A stretch of DNA of 64,000 nt from Xenorhabdus lircayensis (GCF_016306625.1 NZ_JACOII010000028.1:1-64000), one strand, 5' to 3'. Positions 26,258-37,322 are shown, counted from the stretch's first letter. Notes: a model not told the origin generated them from the sequence alone. Numbers and translations are program-made.

Positions 26258-26707
26258 TTATTTCCCCAGTATTGCTTCCAAATCCTGCTTCAAGCTCGAC
26301 ATCTGGTGAGTATATTTTTCTCTATATTCAGCATCTTCTAATAACTGTATAATCGTTTCTGATAAGGTATTGCCGCGACGTTGGGAGAGAGCTGAAAGTC
26401 GCTGCCAAACATGGAAATCCAAATCGATGGATTTTTTACGCGAATGTTGATGTTCAGCATTAAAATGACGTTTACGCCGTGCCCGAATCGTTTGTTTCAT
26501 TCGGTTGGATAAATCCGGATTCATATGCAGTGAAATCCATTTCAGTACCTTGATAGGTTCGCGCTCTAACTTCATCAGTTCATTGACCGCGTCCTGCGCT
26601 GCACTTTTCTCAATATATTTAGTAATCGGCTCACCTTCACGGTGTTTTTTTGCTAAATATACCCATTTCCAGCCACATTCCAGATTTTCCAATTGTTGAT
26701 ATTTCAT
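26258..26707 (-). CDS. matP: macrodomain Ter protein MatP
   Basis: 149 aa, matching Mat[27 protein letters not shown], a four-helix N part, and a C-terminal ribbon-helix-helix ([37 protein letters not shown]). Binds matS sites in the terminus region and organises the Ter macrodomain with ZapB. Convergent with ompA, as in E. coli. Confidence 0.95.
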   Translation of the reverse strand: MKYQQLENLECGWKWVYLAKKHREGEPITKYIEKSAAQDAVNELMKLEREPIKVLKWISLHMNPDLSNRMKQTIRARRKRHFNAEHQHSRKKSIDLDFHVWQRLSALSQRRGNTLSETIIQLLEDAEYREKYTHQMSSLKQDLEAILGK

Positions 26708-26879
26708 TTCATCTCTCAGTGACAGCGTAACTTAAATTAAGCATAGCAATTATTTCTCAGAATTGCTCATAGCAACACAGAATATTGGCATATTTTACAG
26801 GCAATGAACGCCTTAAGCTCAAATGTCGTCTCTTTCAAGATTCTGGCATGTTGGTTCATGGTCTAATCTTGTATAATAA

Positions 26880-28643
26880 ATGTTTCCCTTTTTACTATAT
26901 GTAGCTATCACTTTGACGAATATAAAATTAGACTGGCAGGCATTACAGCCAAACAATGCGCCTTATCAAGCACTCTTTAATTCTGTCGCTGAATTGTCTC
27001 CCATCACAATGGATGAGGTTCAACCCAGGCTGCACAGTGGATTATCCCTTTTTTGTCAGGCCGATCTGCGTCAACCTTTTATGCTACTAAAAGCAGAAGA
27101 GAGTGATGCTTATCTGTCTCTTTTATCTGATACGACTTCTTCGTTATTGTCGAAAAATCGTCCAAATATTGGTGGCTACTATCAGATAGAGCACCAAATC
27201 ATCACTTGGCATTCTTCAGGGGAAGGTTTTTTTGCACCAACTGAACGAGTCGCTTACCGTGAATGGATTGAACCAGAGCAATTATTTGGCAATATTTATA
27301 CGCATCAAGGCGTGCTTCAATTGCAACCAGGACTTATCCATCAAGTAAATGGTGGTATCTTGATTTTGCCTCTGCGCACTCTACTCTCCCAGCCATTAAT
27401 GTGGGTGCGTCTCAAGCAGATGATTATCCAGCGCCGTTTTGACTGGCTGTCACATGATGAAAATCGCTCCCTCCCCCTGCCTGTACCTTCAATGGAATTG
27501 GATCTGCGTCTGCTCTTAGTCGGAGATAGGTTAAGTCTTGAAGAACTACAAGCCATTGAACCCGAATTAGCAAACAGTGCATTGTACGGTGAATTTGAGC
27601 TAGATATGCCCTTTCACGAAGAAGATGATCTAGCAGTATGGTGCCGCTACGTTAATGGAATCATTCAACAACAAAACTTGCCTGCACTGAATGCCGATGC
27701 TTGGCCAGAGCTACTCAAGCAAGTTATTCGTTATACAGAAGATCAATGCCGTTTGCCTCTGGATACTCAGTGGTTGCAACAGAAACTGGAAACTGCGGCC
27801 AATTACCAACAGGAAAATCAGATCACTGAGCATTCCTTGCAACAAGCAGAAGATAATCGTATCTGGCGTCATAGCTATTTAGCTGAGCGCAGTATGGACG
27901 AAATTCTGAAAGGCCAGGTATTGATTCGTACGCAAGGCTCAGTTATTGGTCAAATTAATGGCCTCTCCGTACTTGAGTATCCTGGGCATCCTGATCCGAT
28001 GGGAGAACCGGCCCGCATCAGTTGTGTTGCACATTTAGGGGATGGGGAATTTATTGATGTGGAACGTAAGGTAGAGTTAGGCGGTAATATTCATGCGAAA
28101 GGCATGATGATCATGCAGGCTTATTTAATTTCTGAATTGAAATTGGATCAGCCACAGCCATTCTCTGCTTCCATTGTATTTGAGCAATCCTATGGCGAAG
28201 TAGATGGTGACAGCGCTTCACTGGCTGAATTATGTGCCCTTATCAGTGCGTTGTCACAACAGCCTATCGACCAGCAAATTGCCGTTACAGGCGCTGTAGA
28301 CCAATTTGGTTACGTGCAACCCATTGGCGGAGTCAATGAGAAAATTGAGGGGTTCTTCCGCATATGTCACTATCGGGAATTCACTGGTCATCAAGGTGTC
28401 ATTATTCCAACAACTAATATTCAACACTTGTGCCTAAATCAAGATATTGTTAATGCAGTAAAAAATGGACAATTTCATATCTGGGCTGTCGAACACGTCT
28501 CTGAGGCTGCATCACTGCTGACAGGTATTCCTTATTATGATCCACAAAAAGAACACTTGTTATCTATTATATATGACCGTATTACACAGGTTAATAATCA
28601 AGAACGACCTAGACTTCCTTGGTTTCTCCGCTGGTTAGGTTAG
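26880..28643 (+). CDS. ycbZ: Lon-like ATP-independent protease homologue YcbZ (LonH)
   Basis: Up to 587 aa. The first residues (MFPFLLYVAIT) do not resemble the family; TTG 26913 (LTNIKLDWQ) is an equally good start. The N-terminal part resembles an AAA-like fold without Walker motifs (LFGNIYTHQGVLQLQPGLIHQVNGGILILPLRTLL). The C-terminal Lon protease domain has the catalytic Ser in GEVDGDSASLAELCAL and the Lys in GGVNEKIEGFF. Same place, before fabA, as in E. coli. Confidence 0.9.
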   Translation: MFPFLLYVAITLTNIKLDWQALQPNNAPYQALFNSVAELSPITMDEVQPRLHSGLSLFCQADLRQPFMLLKAEESDAYLSLLSDTTSSLLSKNRPNIGGYYQIEHQIITWHSSGEGFFAPTERVAYREWIEPEQLFGNIYTHQGVLQLQPGLIHQVNGGILILPLRTLLSQPLMWVRLKQMIIQRRFDWLSHDENRSLPLPVPSMELDLRLLLVGDRLSLEELQAIEPELANSALYGEFELDMPFHEEDDLAVWCRYVNGIIQQQNLPALNADAWPELLKQVIRYTEDQCRLPLDTQWLQQKLETAANYQQENQITEHSLQQAEDNRIWRHSYLAERSMDEILKGQVLIRTQGSVIGQINGLSVLEYPGHPDPMGEPARISCVAHLGDGEFIDVERKVELGGNIHAKGMMIMQAYLISELKLDQPQPFSASIVFEQSYGEVDGDSASLAELCALISALSQQPIDQQIAVTGAVDQFGYVQPIGGVNEKIEGFFRICHYREFTGHQGVIIPTTNIQHLCLNQDIVNAVKNGQFHIWAVEHVSEAASLLTGIPYYDPQKEHLLSIIYDRITQVNNQERPRLPWFLRWLG

Positions 28644-28653
28644 TTAAGTCATC

Positions 28654-28689
28654 ATCTGATCGGAGTTGTTCAGCGTACAAGTGTACGCT
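28654..28689 (+). promoter_or_regulatory. FadR and FabR sites of the fabA promoter
   Basis: ATCTGATCGGAGTTGTT (28654-28670) closely follows the E. coli fabA FadR activator site. It is directly followed by AGCGTACAAGTGTACGCT (28672-28689), a palindrome with 8-bp perfect arms matching the FabR repressor site. The pair predicts dual control of unsaturated fatty-acid synthesis. Assignment rests on recall of the E. coli sites. Confidence 0.7.
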
Positions 28690-28728
28690 ATTCTCTAGCC
28701 CTACACAATTATAAGGCCGTTTGAGAAT

Positions 28729-29247
28729 ATGTTTAAAAAACAAGAGTCCTACACGAAAGAAGAACTTCAAGCCTCTGGACAAGGTAAATTGTTTGGAGAG
28801 AATGGACCACCGCTACCTTCTGGTAATATGCTGATGATGGATCGCATCATAAAAATGACAGAAACTGGTGGTATCTACGATAAAGGGTATGTCGAGGCTG
28901 AGTTCGATATCACCCCTGAGTTGTGGTTTTTCGATTGTCATTTTGTCAATGATCCCGTTATGCCCGGCTGCCTTGGCCTTGATGCAATGTGGCAGCTTGT
29001 TGGCTTCTTCCTAGGCTGGGTCGGTGGAGAAGGCAGGGGCCGAGCACTTGGCGTTGGAGAGGTGAAATTCACAGGTCAGATATTACCAACAGCAAAAAAA
29101 GTGACTTATCGTATTAATTTCAAGCGGGTCATTAACCGTAAATTAATTATGGGGCTGGCTGATGGCGAAGTCTTGGTAGATGGCAAACTGATTTATACTG
29201 CGACTGATTTGAAGGTAGGCTTGTTCAAAGATACCAGTACTTTTTGA
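28729..29247 (+). CDS. fabA: 3-hydroxydecanoyl-ACP dehydratase/isomerase FabA
   Basis: 172 aa, matching FabA end to end: [34 protein letters not shown], the active-site His in [25 protein letters not shown], the Asp in the LGLDAMWQ helix, and the C terminus [15 protein letters not shown]. Dehydrates 3-hydroxydecanoyl-ACP and isomerises the product to the cis-3 form, starting unsaturated fatty-acid synthesis. FadR- and FabR-like sites lie upstream. Confidence 0.97.
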   Translation: MFKKQESYTKEELQASGQGKLFGENGPPLPSGNMLMMDRIIKMTETGGIYDKGYVEAEFDITPELWFFDCHFVNDPVMPGCLGLDAMWQLVGFFLGWVGGEGRGRALGVGEVKFTGQILPTAKKVTYRINFKRVINRKLIMGLADGEVLVDGKLIYTATDLKVGLFKDTSTF

Positions 29248-29301
29248 TGATCTCACATTAGTGGCTAACAAACTTATCAACCTCTGTCTCCGATGCTGAA
29301 C

Positions 29302-29323
29302 ACCTCCGCAATGGCGGAGGTGC
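29302..29323. terminator. hairpin between fabA and rmf
   Basis: CACCTCCGC-AATG-GCGGAGGTG is a 9-bp perfect stem between the convergent fabA and rmf genes. No good T run on either side, but its position suggests it ends or protects both transcripts. Confidence 0.5.
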
Positions 29324-29350
29324 TTCTCCCACTTAATAACTCACTTGCCG

Positions 29351-29509
29351 TCAAACTCGATCTTCCTTCGCCTGACGCCATCCTCCCAACCAATACGAAC
29401 GAGCATCTAGGGTATGATAAGGGCAATTCTCCCGTGGCCGTCCCAAAACGCCTGCTTGATAGCCTCTGGAAAGTGCTCTTGCTAAACGGTCTCTTTTCTG
29501 TCTTTTCAT
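29351..29509 (-). CDS. rmf: ribosome modulation factor
   Basis: A 52-aa basic protein read from ATG 29509: MKRQKRDRLARALSRGYQAG, then GRPRENCPYHTLDARSYWLGGWRQAKEDRV. This matches E. coli RMF (MKRQKRDRLERAHQRGYQAG, CPYQTLNQRSQWLGGWREA). RMF dimerises 70S ribosomes into inactive 100S particles in stationary phase. A purine-rich ribosome binding region (GAGGAAGTAAGG) precedes the start. It lies between fabA and the pqi operon, as in E. coli. Confidence 0.95.
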   Translation of the reverse strand: MKRQKRDRLARALSRGYQAGVLGRPRENCPYHTLDARSYWLGGWRQAKEDRV

Positions 29510-29650
29510 GCCTTACTTCCTCATCTGTTACCATGAAGATGAAACGATGATCATTTTTTATTCGATTGGTTCTAGTGATACCTTTATATGAACTGAATAT
29601 CAAGCAAAGATATTCATAAAATTGTCATGATAAGCATTTACTGTATTTTG

Positions 29651-30289
29651 TTAACGTTGAGAAGATATCTGCTTGGCAATAGATTTAGCCAACTGACTGT
29701 AACCCTTTGCTAGAGTAAGCACTAATTCAGCATAGCCATCTTTTTTCTGTTTCAACTCAAGATGGAATGGCCGCTTAATCACATTGTCTGAATTGGATAA
29801 TATCCAGTATCCCTCAACCAGCACCCGCCCATCATATCGCCCGTGAAAAGCAGTTATTGTGATATCCAACGCATCTGCGTCTTTTTCCAGCTCCTGTCCA
29901 GAAACCAAACGATGTGGAAATGCCGCGCTTAGTTCAGAGATCAAAGCTTGCTGCAACTGTTGCTGCAATGGGCTAGCCCACAAATGATTTGATGCATTGA
30001 TATAGCTCACATCTCCTGTCTGATACACAATTCCGGGTGCGGCAAGGTAGTCAGAAAGGTTAACCCCTTTAATCCATAGTTGTCGTTCATGTTTAGCACC
30101 CAGTTTGCTCTCCGGTGATGCTGAGTTTTCTGGTGATGCAGGTTTTTCCAGTGAAAAATCTGCTAAAACAGGCAGTTGATAATACGTTTTTTGTGGCTGA
30201 CTGCTGCTGCATCCCGAAATAAACACACTTCCAACAACAAAAACACTGACGGAAATAAAAAATGCCAATCTTGAAATCAACTTTCTCAT
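29651..30289 (-). CDS. pqiC: lipoprotein PqiC (YmbA)
   Basis: 212 aa with signal peptide and lipobox (VFISGCSSSQ), followed by the DUF330/ABC-type-lipid-transport domain (QTGDVSYINASNHLWASPLQQQLQQALISEL, VTAFHGRYDGRVLVEGYW patterns). It partners with PqiA and PqiB in a trans-envelope lipid transport system, anchored at the outer membrane. Start overlaps the pqiB stop (TAATG). Confidence 0.92.
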   Translation of the reverse strand: MRKLISRLAFFISVSVFVVGSVFISGCSSSQPQKTYYQLPVLADFSLEKPASPENSASPESKLGAKHERQLWIKGVNLSDYLAAPGIVYQTGDVSYINASNHLWASPLQQQLQQALISELSAAFPHRLVSGQELEKDADALDITITAFHGRYDGRVLVEGYWILSNSDNVIKRPFHLELKQKKDGYAELVLTLAKGYSQLAKSIAKQISSQR

Positions 30290-31938
30290 TACTTAGGCGC
30301 CTTTTTGGGTTCAGGATCTTTTACCGCTTCCGCTTCAAATACCAATGCGTTGCTCTTATTATTGAGGGTCTTCAAGACAGGCTGTAATTCACGCAATACC
30401 TGATCCAGCCGCTGCATATTATCAACCAACTTATTATAAGCCGGTGATCCTGGTTGAATGCCCTGCATGCTGCGATTTAACTCATGTAATGTATTTTGTA
30501 TATCTTTTGGAAGCCCCTGAGCTTCTTTGCTCGCAAGAATACGATTTAATTCATCCATTGTTTTCTGCGCTGCCTTGATCGTTTTCTGGCTTTCTTCAAG
30601 CGTCTTCGTTGCCTGAACAAATACCGGCTCAATTGGCATATTATTGAGTTTATCCAACGCTGTGATGATTTTTTGTTGAATTTGCGCCAAACCACCGCTT
30701 ACTGTTGGCAAAATTTCATAACCTGCGATTTCACGTGGGCCTTCCCATGGTTTCTCATTAGGGTAAAAATCCAGATCAATAAACAACGCTCCTGTCAGTA
30801 AATTGCCTGATTTCAAGGAAGCTCTCAGGCCTCGTGCAATAATTTCGTTCATTTCCTTATCTGTATAGAATCCATTTCCTAATTCTTTCTCAAAGCGCTC
30901 AGGCTCCACATGAATCAAGACGGGAATACGAAATTCTTTGTCGAGACGCTGACTGACACCTTCAGTATAAAAAGGTACTTTCGCTACGGTTCCCATCCGG
31001 ATACCACGGAATTCGACGGGTGCTCCTGGCTGTAAGCCACGCACTGAATCGGAAAAAAATAATAAAAAGTCTTTATGCTCTGTATAAAGCGAGTTTTGGA
31101 TATTCTTCTCACTATCATAAAGTTTGAATATCTCTTTTTCATTGACTGGATTGCCCAGCTCCCAACCTTTCGGTATATCAAAACTAACGCCACCGCCAAA
31201 CAAGGTTGATAATGAAGAGACTTCGACCCGTAGGCCTTGTGATGACATATCGAAAGCGACACCACTGTCTTTCCAAAATCTGACATTCGTTGTCAGTAAA
31301 CCGTCGTAAGGTGCATTGACGAAAATTTGGTAGCGAACTAGTCGAGATTTGGGATCAAAGGTACCAGCTTCAACGGATCCCACACGATACCCCCGAAATA
31401 ACACCGGATCACCGGGAGTCAATCGCCCTGCTTTTTCACTGGTCAGGATAAGTCGAAGACCTTTTGCATCAGGAGAAGCAAGTGGTGGTGAATCAAGCAA
31501 TGAAAAATTTTTTTCTTCTCCACCTTGTGTGCCAGGCTGTAATTCTATAAACACACCTGACAGTAATGTACTCAGACCAGAAACGCCCTCACGACCAATC
31601 TGAGGTTTTACAACCCAAAATGCGGTATCTTCGTGCAGCAACCGCTCCATTCCATCATTCAGGCGAGCTTTGATGATGACCTGCCCCAAATTATCACTCA
31701 GTGACACGGTTTCGACGACACCAACGTCAACACTACGGCTTTTAATTTTAGTTTTTCCTGCCTCAATGCCTTCGGCATTAGACGTTATCAGTGTCACTCC
31801 TGGCCCCTGATGACTGAAATGATAAAACAGTATCCAACCTCCGATAAGCACAGTGATAATTGGTACGATCCATACAGGTGACCAACTCTTGAGTTTACCA
31901 ATTCTGGCTTGAGTCAGATCTTCTTCTTTATCCGTCAC
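30289..31938 (-). CDS. pqiB: MCE-family periplasmic protein PqiB
   Basis: I chose GTG 31938, with GAGGAG 7 bases upstream, giving 549 aa (E. coli 546). One N-terminal membrane helix (VWIVPIITVLIGGWILFYHF) is followed by three MCE domains (about residues 40-130, 155-250 and 285-395) and a C-terminal helical needle region (about 430-520: LEESQKTIKAAQKTMDELNRIL). Forms a hexameric syringe-like tube spanning the periplasm for lipid transfer. It is in the operon pqiABC. Confidence 0.94.
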   Translation of the reverse strand: MTDKEEDLTQARIGKLKSWSPVWIVPIITVLIGGWILFYHFSHQGPGVTLITSNAEGIEAGKTKIKSRSVDVGVVETVSLSDNLGQVIIKARLNDGMERLLHEDTAFWVVKPQIGREGVSGLSTLLSGVFIELQPGTQGGEEKNFSLLDSPPLASPDAKGLRLILTSEKAGRLTPGDPVLFRGYRVGSVEAGTFDPKSRLVRYQIFVNAPYDGLLTTNVRFWKDSGVAFDMSSQGLRVEVSSLSTLFGGGVSFDIPKGWELGNPVNEKEIFKLYDSEKNIQNSLYTEHKDFLLFFSDSVRGLQPGAPVEFRGIRMGTVAKVPFYTEGVSQRLDKEFRIPVLIHVEPERFEKELGNGFYTDKEMNEIIARGLRASLKSGNLLTGALFIDLDFYPNEKPWEGPREIAGYEILPTVSGGLAQIQQKIITALDKLNNMPIEPVFVQATKTLEESQKTIKAAQKTMDELNRILASKEAQGLPKDIQNTLHELNRSMQGIQPGSPAYNKLVDNMQRLDQVLRELQPVLKTLNNKSNALVFEAEAVKDPEPKKAPK

Positions 31939-31939
31939 C

Positions 31940-33223
31940 TTACGACTCCTCATTGTGATGTAACGCAAATTTACTATTGGCTTTGTCCCAAGTTAAACGT
32001 GGATCGAATGTCATTGACGCAAACATCGTCAAAATAACAACCAGAGCAAACAGTATGGCTCCCGTAGCCGGATAGATACTCATCAGCTGTCCCATGCGAA
32101 CCAGTGCCGATAGTACGGCAATAACGAACACATCAATCATTGACCAGCGACCAACAAACTCCACCATTTCGTAAATGAAATGCATCGTTTCGGAATCATG
32201 ACTACTTTGACTTTTTGCATCCCAGCACAACCAACTAATCGCCAACATTTTCAGTAAGGGCACCATAATACTGGCGATAAAAATGACTATCGCGACAGGG
32301 TAAGAACCTGAGCTCCAAAGTAAAATAATGCCTTCCAGAATGGTAGAATTAATGTGGCTTCCCAATGCCTGAGTTACCATGATCGGCAAAACATTTGCCG
32401 GAATATAAAGTATGACTGATGTTATCAGAAGTGCCATTGTGTACTGGAGACTATGACGGCGGCGGGCATGTCCTTTTGTATAGCAACGGGGGCACTGGGA
32501 TTGCTCGGCAGGCAAAATGGCAGTACAACAATGGCACAACCTGATACCTTGCACCAAGCCAGGTTTTCCAGCCTGTAATTTTCCCAACAGTAACGTATGG
32601 CAAACTTCAGGGGCGGGTTCTATTTCATTCCAAAACCAATGTCTGTCAAGGCATTGAAATGCCCTGACCTGAAATAAACAAAATAAGCAATAAGGCAGAA
32701 AGCTTAAACCAATGCTGATTTCGCCATACGCCATGAGCTTCACAAAGCTCACCAACACTCCCGCCAAGAAGATTTCTGCCATGCACCACGTTTTCATCTT
32801 AAACAGAATACGCGCCAACTCTATTTTCAAGCGACGCGCCATCTTGACGTTCTGACATAAGAGGATAATGGCAACCATGCAAAATGTCGGCACAAGCTGA
32901 ACAAAGATCAGAAAAAACACCGCCATGCTGGAATAGTCTTCACTGAACATCACCTTGGGGATCTGAGTCAACGTAATTTCACTGACAATCCCCGCAACAC
33001 TCATGCTAACAAAAGGGAACAGGCAAGCAAGAAAGAGCATCATTAATGCACTCACTGCATAACCTGTTGGCTGGTTACGGGGCTCTTTCCACTTTGCTGT
33101 CAATAAAGTATTACACCGTGGGCAAACCGCCTTTTTCCCTTGTTCCAAATCAGGTACAGCCACCAGCATGTCACACTGGGGACAAAGAACCAGCTTGTCA
33201 TGCTGATGATTATTGGAACACAA
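31940..33223 (-). CDS. pqiA: inner-membrane protein PqiA
   Basis: 427 aa, starting at TTG 33223 with AGGAG 8 bases upstream. Two homologous halves, each a zinc ribbon (LCPQCDMLV...VCPRCNTLL near residue 14; LCHCCTAIL...QCPRCYTKG near 232) followed by four membrane segments. Works with PqiB/PqiC. In E. coli the operon is SoxRS-induced by paraquat; no soxbox was looked for in detail. Confidence 0.93.
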   Translation of the reverse strand: MCSNNHQHDKLVLCPQCDMLVAVPDLEQGKKAVCPRCNTLLTAKWKEPRNQPTGYAVSALMMLFLACLFPFVSMSVAGIVSEITLTQIPKVMFSEDYSSMAVFFLIFVQLVPTFCMVAIILLCQNVKMARRLKIELARILFKMKTWCMAEIFLAGVLVSFVKLMAYGEISIGLSFLPYCLFCLFQVRAFQCLDRHWFWNEIEPAPEVCHTLLLGKLQAGKPGLVQGIRLCHCCTAILPAEQSQCPRCYTKGHARRRHSLQYTMALLITSVILYIPANVLPIMVTQALGSHINSTILEGIILLWSSGSYPVAIVIFIASIMVPLLKMLAISWLCWDAKSQSSHDSETMHFIYEMVEFVGRWSMIDVFVIAVLSALVRMGQLMSIYPATGAILFALVVILTMFASMTFDPRLTWDKANSKFALHHNEES

Positions 33224-33272
33224 AGTGTTTCTCCTTTAGCAAAACCCACAAGGTTCTTTTATATGGCAGCTA

Positions 33273-35183
33273 TCATTCATTTTTCAACATTTCCAATTCC
33301 TGCCAACGATCAAAAGCCTTTTCCAATTCTTGCTCTTTAGTTGCCAACTCATTCAGAATATTTTGTGTGATTTCGTGTGATTGGTTGAAGAATTCAGCGT
33401 CACTGACCTGAGATTGTAATTTCTCTATCTCGTCTTCTAACTTTTCCAATAATGATGGTAGTTGTTCTAACTCACGCAGTAAATGGTAACTTATCTTATT
33501 GTTCGCCCGTTTGGGCGTTTCTTTCGATTTTACTGCTTTGGTTTCAACACTGGCCTTTTTCTCTGAAGCTTGACGCAAGGAAACAGTCTGCGCTCGTTGC
33601 TGTTGAGCATCATAATAGCCCCCCACATAATTGTTGATTTCACCATGACCTTCAAAAATCCAGCATTCGGTAACTGAATTATCAACAAATTGACGATCAT
33701 GGCTCACCAGAATCACCGTTCCGGTATAACCATCAACCATTTCTTCGAGTAATTCCAATGTTTCAACATCAAGATCATTGGTCGGTTCATCAAGAATAAG
33801 CAAGTTGCTTGGTTTCAGAAATAAACGCGCCAGCAACAGGCGGTTGCGTTCACCACCGGAAAGCGCTCGCACAGGAGTCATCGCGCGTTTGGGATGAAAA
33901 AGGAAATCCTGCAAATAGCCCAGTACGTGGCGGGAACGTCCGTTCACCATCACTTCCTGTCTACCTTCAGCAAGGTTATCCATAACGGTTCTATCAGGAT
34001 CCAGTGCCACCCGATGCTGATCAAAGTAAGCAACTTCAAGTTTTGTGCCGCAATGAATACGACCACTATCTGCCAACAAATCACCAAGCATCAGCTTCAA
34101 TAATGTCGTTTTTCCGCAGCCGTTTGGCCCCACCAAAGCAATTTTGTCGCCACGCTGAATTTGAGCCGAGAAATTTTTGACTAATGTTTTATCACCAATC
34201 TGGTAATTTACATTTTCCATTTCAAACACGATCTTACCGGAACGTGTCGCTTCTTCGACCTGCATTTTCGCCGTACCCATGACATTGCGGCGTTCAGTGC
34301 GTTCCACTCGCAGCGCTTTCAATGCTCTTACCCGGCCTTCATTACGGGTACGTCGGGCTTTAATGCCCTGACGGATCCAAACTTCTTCCTGTGCCAGTTT
34401 TTTGTCAAATTCGGCATTTTGCATGTCTTCAACCCGTAATGCCTCTTCTTTGCCTTCAAGATACTTATCGTAATTTCCCGGCCATGACGCCAGTTTTCCC
34501 CGATCCAGATCGATGATACGTGTCGCCATATTGCGGATGAATGAGCGGTCATGGGAAATGAAAACAAGACTGCCATTGAAAGCTTTCAGGAAATTTTCCA
34601 ACCACTCGATAGTATCGATATCAAGGTGGTTGGTCGGTTCATCAAGAAACAGCACTCTTGGCGCACAAACCAGCGCCCTACCCAATGCAGCCTTACGCAG
34701 CCAACCACCAGACAGTGAGGATAATTTCGCTTCTGCTGGTAAAGACAGTTGTTTCAATACGTCATTAATCCGGCTATCCAGTGTCCAAAGGCCACGGATA
34801 TCCAGTATTTCCTGCAATTCTGCAAGCTGGTTGAGATTCTTTTCGCTAGGATCCGTTTCCACTAAACGTGAAACATGATGGAAGGCTTTAATGTATTCAG
34901 CCTGCTCTTTTACCCCTTCCGCGACAAAATCAAATACCGTACCTTCTACATCGCGGGGAGGATCTTGCTGTAAGCGCGCAACAATCAGATCTTGCTCATA
35001 AATAACCAGCCCGTCATCCAATGTTTGCTCTTTCGCCAGTACGCGCAATAGTGTAGATTTTCCCGCACCATTGCGTCCAACTAAACACACTCTTTCGTTT
35101 TCTTCTATATGAAGTTCAGTGTCATGTAATAGCGGTGCATCACTGAAGGATAACCAAGCACCAGATAAACTAATTAATGACAT
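33273..35183 (-). CDS. uup: ABC-F ATPase Uup
   Basis: 636 aa with two ABC cassettes: Walker A GRNGAGKSTLL (about 37) and GPNGCGKTTLL (about 350), signatures LSGGWLRKAALGRAL and LSGGERNRLLLARLF, Walker B VLFLDEPTNHLD and LLILDEPTNDLD. An ABC-F linker lies between the cassettes and a C-terminal coiled coil (about 560-630) with LEKLEDEIEKLQ binds DNA in E. coli Uup. Lies 3 bp after the rlmKL stop and shares its transcript. Confidence 0.95.
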   Translation of the reverse strand: MSLISLSGAWLSFSDAPLLHDTELHIEENERVCLVGRNGAGKSTLLRVLAKEQTLDDGLVIYEQDLIVARLQQDPPRDVEGTVFDFVAEGVKEQAEYIKAFHHVSRLVETDPSEKNLNQLAELQEILDIRGLWTLDSRINDVLKQLSLPAEAKLSSLSGGWLRKAALGRALVCAPRVLFLDEPTNHLDIDTIEWLENFLKAFNGSLVFISHDRSFIRNMATRIIDLDRGKLASWPGNYDKYLEGKEEALRVEDMQNAEFDKKLAQEEVWIRQGIKARRTRNEGRVRALKALRVERTERRNVMGTAKMQVEEATRSGKIVFEMENVNYQIGDKTLVKNFSAQIQRGDKIALVGPNGCGKTTLLKLMLGDLLADSGRIHCGTKLEVAYFDQHRVALDPDRTVMDNLAEGRQEVMVNGRSRHVLGYLQDFLFHPKRAMTPVRALSGGERNRLLLARLFLKPSNLLILDEPTNDLDVETLELLEEMVDGYTGTVILVSHDRQFVDNSVTECWIFEGHGEINNYVGGYYDAQQQRAQTVSLRQASEKKASVETKAVKSKETPKRANNKISYHLLRELEQLPSLLEKLEDEIEKLQSQVSDAEFFNQSHEITQNILNELATKEQELEKAFDRWQELEMLKNE

Positions 35184-35186
35184 ATA

Positions 35187-37322
35187 TTACTTTTCCTCGC
35201 CAGCGTGACGCAGCAACCAGCAGTTATGAATCTGACGGTTACGAGTAAAATCCTGAGATAAGGTTTTTTCTGTTATTTCGTTTGCAACCAACCCTAATTT
35301 CTCCAATTCAGCAAAATCCATTTTGAATCCCCGCTTATTATTGGAGAACATCAGAGTTCCGCCACGACGTAACAGACATTTTAATTGTTTCATTAATGCA
35401 ATGTGATCACGCTGAACATCAAAAGTGTCTTCCATTCGCTTGGAATTGGAGAAGGTTGGAGGATCAATAAAGATCAAATCGAATTGTTCGCGGCTCTGAG
35501 CTAACCATCCCAAACAATCAGCCTGAATTAAACGGTGCTGACGTCCAGTTAAGCCATTCGCCTGTAAATTTTTCTCTGCCCATTCAAGATAAGTTCTGGA
35601 CATATCTACTGTGGTTGTCGAACGCGCACCACCCAATCCGGCATGAACCGTCGCTGAACCAGTATAGGCAAACAAGTTGAGAAAGTCCTTACCTTGGCTC
35701 ATTTCGCCCAATTTTTTGCGGGCAATACGGTGATCAAGGAATAATCCGGTATCCAAATAATCGGTCAGGTTAACCCAAAATTTCGCCCCATACTCATTGA
35801 CCAAAAAGAATTCTTTCTTCTCGGCCATCTTTTCATATTGGCTATTGCCTTTCTGACGTTGACGAGTTTTCAAGATCAGTTGGCTGGATGACAAACCAAG
35901 CACATTCATTGTCGCACTGATGACATCAAACAGACGTTGGCGAGCTTTATTCGCATCCACGGATTTCGGTGGTGCGTATTCCTGAACAATGACTTTATCC
36001 GCATAACGATCAACAGCAACATTGTATTCCGGTAAATCCGCATCATATAACCGATAACAATCAATGCTCTGCTGCTTGGCCCATTTACTGAGTTTTTTCT
36101 CATTTTTACGCAAGCGGTTTGCGTAATCCTCTGCGATACCAACATCCAAAGACTGAGGTTTACCCGACAACTGCTCGTTTTTCTGAATAGAATAGTTCTT
36201 CTGGATACAATCCAGCGGGCCATTCTTGGCCTTAAACTCACGCTCAGCGCGTAATTGCAAACAACTCAACAGTTCTGGCGAAGCACTGAACAGCGATAAG
36301 CGCCAGCCGGGGAAGCGGCTTTTCACCACGCGACCAAATACACTATGCAGTGCAATCAATGCGGGTTCACTTTCAAGGCGTTCACCATAAGGAGGATTGC
36401 TTAATATCGTTCCCGTAACCCCTTCTGGCAGGAGATTTTCCAGTTTGCTTGCATCTCCCTGCTGAAACTGGATCAGTTGAGCCACTCCCGCTCTGCGCGC
36501 ATTTGAACGCGCCATATCCATTACACGGCGATCAATATCCGTTCCGAAAAAGCGAGAAGTGGTTTCCTGTAATCCCTTACGGAAACGTACCTGTGCTTCT
36601 GTGGTAGTTTCACGCCAGATTGCTGCATTGAATTTCAACCATGATGTGAATCCCCAATGCGTACGATGCAAACCGGGAGCACAATCTGCCGCCATCATGG
36701 CCGCTTCGATTAACAATGTCCCTGAACCACACATTGGATCAACCATCGGCGTTTCTACACTCCAACCAGAGCGCAAAATAATCGCTGCCGCAAGATTCTC
36801 TTTTAATGGGGCTTGTCCAGCCAAATCACGGTAGCCACGGATATGCAAACTATCTCCACTCAAGTCGAGTGAAACAATTGCTTTATCTTTATTCAGGAAG
36901 ACATGAACACGGATATCGGGTTGTTGTTTAGCAACATCAGGACGTTGCTTTATTTTGCGTATAAAACTGTCAACAATGGCATCTTTGACTTTCAGTGCAC
37001 CATATTGCGTATTTCTGATCTCCTCATTCATACCGCTGAAATGCACAGAAAACGTGCTATCGACTGAGAAAATTTCGCTCCAATCAATGGATTGGACACC
37101 AAGATACAGGTCTAAATCGCTGTAAACTTTGAATTCATTAAGCGGCATCATGATACGGGATGCCAATCTGCTCCACAGCAGACTTTTATACATTACCCGC
37201 TCATCGCCCTGAAAATAAACTCCACCTTGGGCAATCTTGCAGGATTGCGCCCCTAGCATTTCCAGTTCGTTCTTTAACAGTTCTTCCAGTCCACGTGCCG
37301 TGCTGGCAAAGAGAGAGTTCAT
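35187..37322 (-). CDS. rlmL: 23S rRNA methyltransferase RlmKL
   Basis: I start at ATG 37322 ([20 protein letters not shown]), as in E. coli, giving 711 aa. THUMP domain (about 45-155), then RlmL methyltransferase ([26 protein letters not shown]: the NPPY motif) for m2G2445. A second Rossmann domain RlmK ([34 protein letters not shown]) makes m7G2069. A fused two-activity enzyme for 23S rRNA; upstream of uup as in E. coli. Confidence 0.95.
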   Translation of the reverse strand: MNSLFASTARGLEELLKNELEMLGAQSCKIAQGGVYFQGDERVMYKSLLWSRLASRIMMPLNEFKVYSDLDLYLGVQSIDWSEIFSVDSTFSVHFSGMNEEIRNTQYGALKVKDAIVDSFIRKIKQRPDVAKQQPDIRVHVFLNKDKAIVSLDLSGDSLHIRGYRDLAGQAPLKENLAAAIILRSGWSVETPMVDPMCGSGTLLIEAAMMAADCAPGLHRTHWGFTSWLKFNAAIWRETTTEAQVRFRKGLQETTSRFFGTDIDRRVMDMARSNARRAGVAQLIQFQQGDASKLENLLPEGVTGTILSNPPYGERLESEPALIALHSVFGRVVKSRFPGWRLSLFSASPELLSCLQLRAEREFKAKNGPLDCIQKNYSIQKNEQLSGKPQSLDVGIAEDYANRLRKNEKKLSKWAKQQSIDCYRLYDADLPEYNVAVDRYADKVIVQEYAPPKSVDANKARQRLFDVISATMNVLGLSSSQLILKTRQRQKGNSQYEKMAEKKEFFLVNEYGAKFWVNLTDYLDTGLFLDHRIARKKLGEMSQGKDFLNLFAYTGSATVHAGLGGARSTTTVDMSRTYLEWAEKNLQANGLTGRQHRLIQADCLGWLAQSREQFDLIFIDPPTFSNSKRMEDTFDVQRDHIALMKQLKCLLRRGGTLMFSNNKRGFKMDFAELEKLGLVANEITEKTLSQDFTRNRQIHNCWLLRHAGEEK